From Peristeroidobacter soli (GTDB lineage: Bacteria > Pseudomonadota > Gammaproteobacteria > Steroidobacterales > Steroidobacteraceae), in the NCBI RefSeq assembly GCF_004138485.1, contig NZ_ML142848.1, positions 594,640 to 658,639 of the forward strand: 64,000 bases of DNA, in the 5' to 3' direction. The stretch's first letter is position 1. Each line of letters begins with the position of its first letter. A model generated the notes under the pieces. The model searched no databases. It had not been told where the DNA came from and worked only from the letters and a program-made list of their open reading frames with translations. Below are positions 61,166-64,000 of this stretch, one piece after another. The position numbers and the translations under genes were made by a program.

Positions 61166-62455
61166 ATGCTTTCCCGCGATGTCCTGATTCTGCTGTTGCT
61201 GACCCTGTTGAACGGATTCTTCGCGCTGTCGGAAATGGCGCTGGTCGCCGCCAAGAAGGTGCGGCTGCAGGCAGCGGTCGAACAGGGGCGGTCGGGGGCC
61301 AAGTGGGCATTGTCGCTGATGGAAGATCCGACCGCGTTGCTGTCGGCGATTCAGATCGGCATCACCATCATCGGCATCGTCAACGGCGTCTACAGCACCA
61401 ATGTCTTCGCCGCGCCGCTGGCCGCGCAGCTCATTGAGCTGGGCCTGAATCCCCAATTCGCCGACGACGTCGCGACTGGCGTGGTGGTCTTGGTGGTCAC
61501 CTTCGTGACGCTGGTTATCGGCGAGCTGATCCCCAAACGCGTCGCCCTGCTGCACGCGGAATCTCTGGCGATCTTCGTCGCGCCCCCCATGCGTTTGTTC
61601 GCCACGCTGATGGTGCCGTTCGTATGGTTGTTGCGCGTGACGGTGAACCGGCTGCTCCGACTGCTGCCCATCTCGTCCGCCCCGCAGGCGGCGGTGACTG
61701 AAGACGACGTGCGCGCCCTGGTCGCCGAAGGCACGACTGCCGGCGTCTTCCTGGCGTCGGAGCGGCGCCTGCTCGAAGGTGTGCTGGCGCTAGCCGACCG
61801 CAAAGTCGGCTCCATCATGGTTCCGCGTCAGGACGTGATCTGGCTGGATATCGAAGAGAAGATCGAAGTGCTGTGGCAACGGGCCAAGGAAAGCGGTCAC
61901 GCGCGCTTCCTGGTGGCACGCGAGAAGTTCGACAACCTGCTCGGCATGATCACCCTCGCCGACCTGAGCGAAGCCCTGCACCGGGGCGAGCTGGATCCGG
62001 AGCGGGATCTGGATCCGCCGCTGCACATTCCCGATTCGATCTCGGTCCTGCAATTGCTGGATCAATTTCAGCGCTCCAGCACGCACCTGGCCGTGGTCAC
62101 CGACGAATACGGCGAGATCGAAGGCATCACCACGCCCATCGATATTCTCAAGGCGATAGCCGGGGAGCTGCCGGACCTGGGCAGTCGCGAACGCGCCGAG
62201 TATGTTCAGCGCGAGGACGGCTCGTGGCTGGTCGACGGCCACATGCCCATCGAAGAGTTACAGCAGCGCCTGGGCCGCCGCGACATGGGTGGCCGCGACT
62301 ATCACACCGTCGCGGGCTTCGTGCTGGCGCGCCTCGGCCGCATTCCCAAGGCCGGCGATACGCTGACCTGGCGCGATCTGAAGATCGAGATCATGGACAT
62401 GGACGGCGTGCGCATCGACAAGATCCTGCTGCGCAAGCAGAACGCGGCGACTTGA
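61166..62455 (+). CDS. CNNM/CorC-type (hemolysin family) membrane protein with CBS pair
   Basis: A 429-residue protein: a CNNM (DUF21) membrane domain (about 1-190; LLNGFFALSEMALVAAKKVRL at the start), two CBS domains (KVGSIMVPRQDVIWLDIEEKIEVLWQRAKESGHARFLVAREKFDNLLGMITLADL ... RSSTHLAVVTDEYGEIEGITTPIDILKAIAGE, about 210-340), and a C-terminal CorC/HlyC domain ending in LKIEIMDMDGVRIDKILLRK. Such proteins (YtfL, YoaE, CorB relatives) are linked with Mg2+, Co2+ or polyamine handling. It is divergent from yajC and lies between the sec genes and tgt. Confidence 0.9.
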   Translation: MLSRDVLILLLLTLLNGFFALSEMALVAAKKVRLQAAVEQGRSGAKWALSLMEDPTALLSAIQIGITIIGIVNGVYSTNVFAAPLAAQLIELGLNPQFADDVATGVVVLVVTFVTLVIGELIPKRVALLHAESLAIFVAPPMRLFATLMVPFVWLLRVTVNRLLRLLPISSAPQAAVTEDDVRALVAEGTTAGVFLASERRLLEGVLALADRKVGSIMVPRQDVIWLDIEEKIEVLWQRAKESGHARFLVAREKFDNLLGMITLADLSEALHRGELDPERDLDPPLHIPDSISVLQLLDQFQRSSTHLAVVTDEYGEIEGITTPIDILKAIAGELPDLGSRERAEYVQREDGSWLVDGHMPIEELQQRLGRRDMGGRDYHTVAGFVLARLGRIPKAGDTLTWRDLKIEIMDMDGVRIDKILLRKQNAAT

Positions 62456-62458
62456 GGC

Positions 62459-63583
62459 TCAAGGCGTCCCGGTCTTCTTGACCGAGATCTTGGTCGAGCC
62501 GTCGGCCGCGACGATCGCCAGGTCTTCCTTGGTCGAGTGCTCTTCCAGCCATTCGCGCCAGATCGCCAGCGACACCGCCAGCAGCACCGGACCGATGAAC
62601 AGGCCGACCAGGCCGAACGCCAGCACACCGCCGAGCACACCGAACACCACCAGCAGGAACGGCATGCGGGTCGCGTTGGAAATCACCAGCGGCCGCACGA
62701 TGTTGTCCACCCAGCTGACCAGGATCAGACCCCACAGAATCAGGCCGATACCGTCGACCATCTCCCCTCGCACCAGAGCCCAGGTCGCGAGGCTGCCCCA
62801 CACCATGGGCGCGCCGAATGGAATCAACGCGATAATCACGGTGACCGCGCCCATCAGCACCGGCGCTTCGACACCGAAAATCCAGTAGCCGATACCCGCC
62901 GCCACACCCTGGGCGAGCGCGCCCAGCATCAGTGCGTACACGACGGCTTGGGTCGTGGCACCCGCCGCGTCGATGTAGTCATGCACGCGAGGACCCAATA
63001 TTCCTTCCAGCACGGCGCGCGCTTCACGCATCAGCCGCGGACCGTCGCGTAACAGGAAGTACATGGAAAACACGGCGAAGAACAACTTGGCGATGTTACG
63101 TCCCGCGCCACCGATGAGCTTGGTCACCTCGACCGACGACTGTTCGAACATCAACATCAACTGACCGCGCAACGCCTTGGGCTCGGCGGCGATCTGATTC
63201 AGGATTTCCTGCGCCTGTGCGCCGACATAAGGCAGATCGCGAATGGCCTGCGGCAATTGCGGGTTGGTCGCCAGGAACTCCTGGATCCGCGTATAGGCCG
63301 CCACGCCTTCCACTCGCAGCATCAGGATCAGCCACACCAGCGGCACGACGATGATGAGCGTCACCAGAATCGTCGAAATCAACGAGGCCGCCGAGTTGCG
63401 ACTGCCGCACATCTGCAGCACCCGCAAGTGCAACGGCCAGGCGACATACGCCAGGATGGCGCCCCAGATCAGCGGCACGATGAACGGCTGCAGCACCGTG
63501 AAGGTCAGCAGCAGAATGCCCAGGATCAGGCCTGAAACCAGCAGGCGACGGAACCAGGGCGCGGTAGGCAGATCGGCGAGCAT
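62459..63583 (-). CDS. AI-2E transporter/PerM family membrane protein
   Basis: A 374-residue protein with about eight membrane helices. The family pattern is seen in RRLLVSGLILGILLLTFTVLQPFIVPLIWGAILAYVAWPLHLRVLQM, a central soluble region, LFFAVFSMYFLLRDGPRLMREARAVLEGILGPRVHDYIDAAGATTQAVVYALMLGALAQGVAAGIGYWIFGVEAPVLMGAVTVIIALIPFGAPMVWGS and DNIVRPLVISNATRMPFLLVVFGVLGGVLAFGLVGLFIGPVLLAV. The family includes the AI-2 exporter TqsA and putative permeases; substrate is not assignable. It is convergent with the CNNM gene (3 bp between stops) and lies 36 bp from the tgt stop. Confidence 0.9.
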   Translation of the reverse strand: MLADLPTAPWFRRLLVSGLILGILLLTFTVLQPFIVPLIWGAILAYVAWPLHLRVLQMCGSRNSAASLISTILVTLIIVVPLVWLILMLRVEGVAAYTRIQEFLATNPQLPQAIRDLPYVGAQAQEILNQIAAEPKALRGQLMLMFEQSSVEVTKLIGGAGRNIAKLFFAVFSMYFLLRDGPRLMREARAVLEGILGPRVHDYIDAAGATTQAVVYALMLGALAQGVAAGIGYWIFGVEAPVLMGAVTVIIALIPFGAPMVWGSLATWALVRGEMVDGIGLILWGLILVSWVDNIVRPLVISNATRMPFLLVVFGVLGGVLAFGLVGLFIGPVLLAVSLAIWREWLEEHSTKEDLAIVAADGSTKISVKKTGTP

Positions 63584-63619
63584 GAATGGAGATCGGCTAA
63601 CTCAAGCGTGTTTGTCGCA

Positions 63620-64000
<381 letters not shown>

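Overview
The window is GC-rich, densely coded DNA from a Gram-negative bacterium, most likely a gammaproteobacterium of the Steroidobacteraceae/Nevskiales/Xanthomonadales sphere. This placement is inference from gene order and gene content; no 16S gene is present. Support comes from conserved blocks: suhB divergent from trmJ, then iscS-iscU-iscA, then ndk-rlmN-pilW-rodZ-hisS-yfgM-bamB-der; guaB-guaA divergent from xseA; and yajC-secD-secF with tgt nearby. It also has three large TonB-dependent receptors (TBDRs), a FecI/FecR-type regulatory pair and several secreted peptidases, typical of an oligotroph that scavenges polymers and peptides.

Accessory half (about 1-33,600). It opens with a truncated aldehyde dehydrogenase divergent from a sugar-isomerase-like TIM barrel. 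Next come a TBDR and, divergent from it, a secreted quinoprotein dehydrogenase with a C-terminal cupredoxin-like domain and a secreted ThuA-domain protein; this looks like periplasmic oxidation and onward processing of a carbohydrate or alcohol. A protein of eight ELWxxDGT-type repeats follows, and its 5' coding region contains the 3' end of a tRNA-Glu. Then come MarC, an STN-type TBDR divergent from an ECF sigma factor and its FecR-like anti-sigma, and a pair of overlapping HTH regulators behind striking palindromes. A separate group holds an M55 D-aminopeptidase, a TPR-sulfotransferase, an aspartyl/asparaginyl beta-hydroxylase and a beta-propeller-like protein. From 31,665 down to 20,241 runs a seven-gene peptide-use operon: M19 dipeptidase, APC permease, hydroxyacyl-CoA-type dehydrogenase, TBDR, amidohydrolase, S9 peptidase and CocE/X-Pro peptidase. 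A MocR-type regulator lies upstream. A decayed outer-membrane-barrel fragment marks the border with the core genome.

Core half (about 33,600-64,000). It holds guanine nucleotide synthesis (guaB-guaA), xseA plus an M23 peptidase, a Fic protein with an unusual operator array, metX, der, bamB, yfgM, hisS, rodZ, pilW, rlmN, ndk, an Isc remnant with a degenerate IscU, trmJ, suhB, an amino acid permease, two TerC-family proteins, secF-secD-yajC, a CNNM/CorC-type protein, an AI-2E/PerM family protein and the 3' part of tgt. Many adjacent genes overlap by 4 bp (ATGA or GTGA), so translational coupling is the rule.

The items most worth a second look are the dyad array at the Fic promoter, the full-length IscU homologue lacking two of three ligand cysteines, the tRNA-Glu remnant inside a coding region, the palindromes before the HTH pair, and the sulfotransferase/beta-hydroxylase divergent pair. 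I saw no CRISPR array, insertion sequence, rRNA or intact tRNA.
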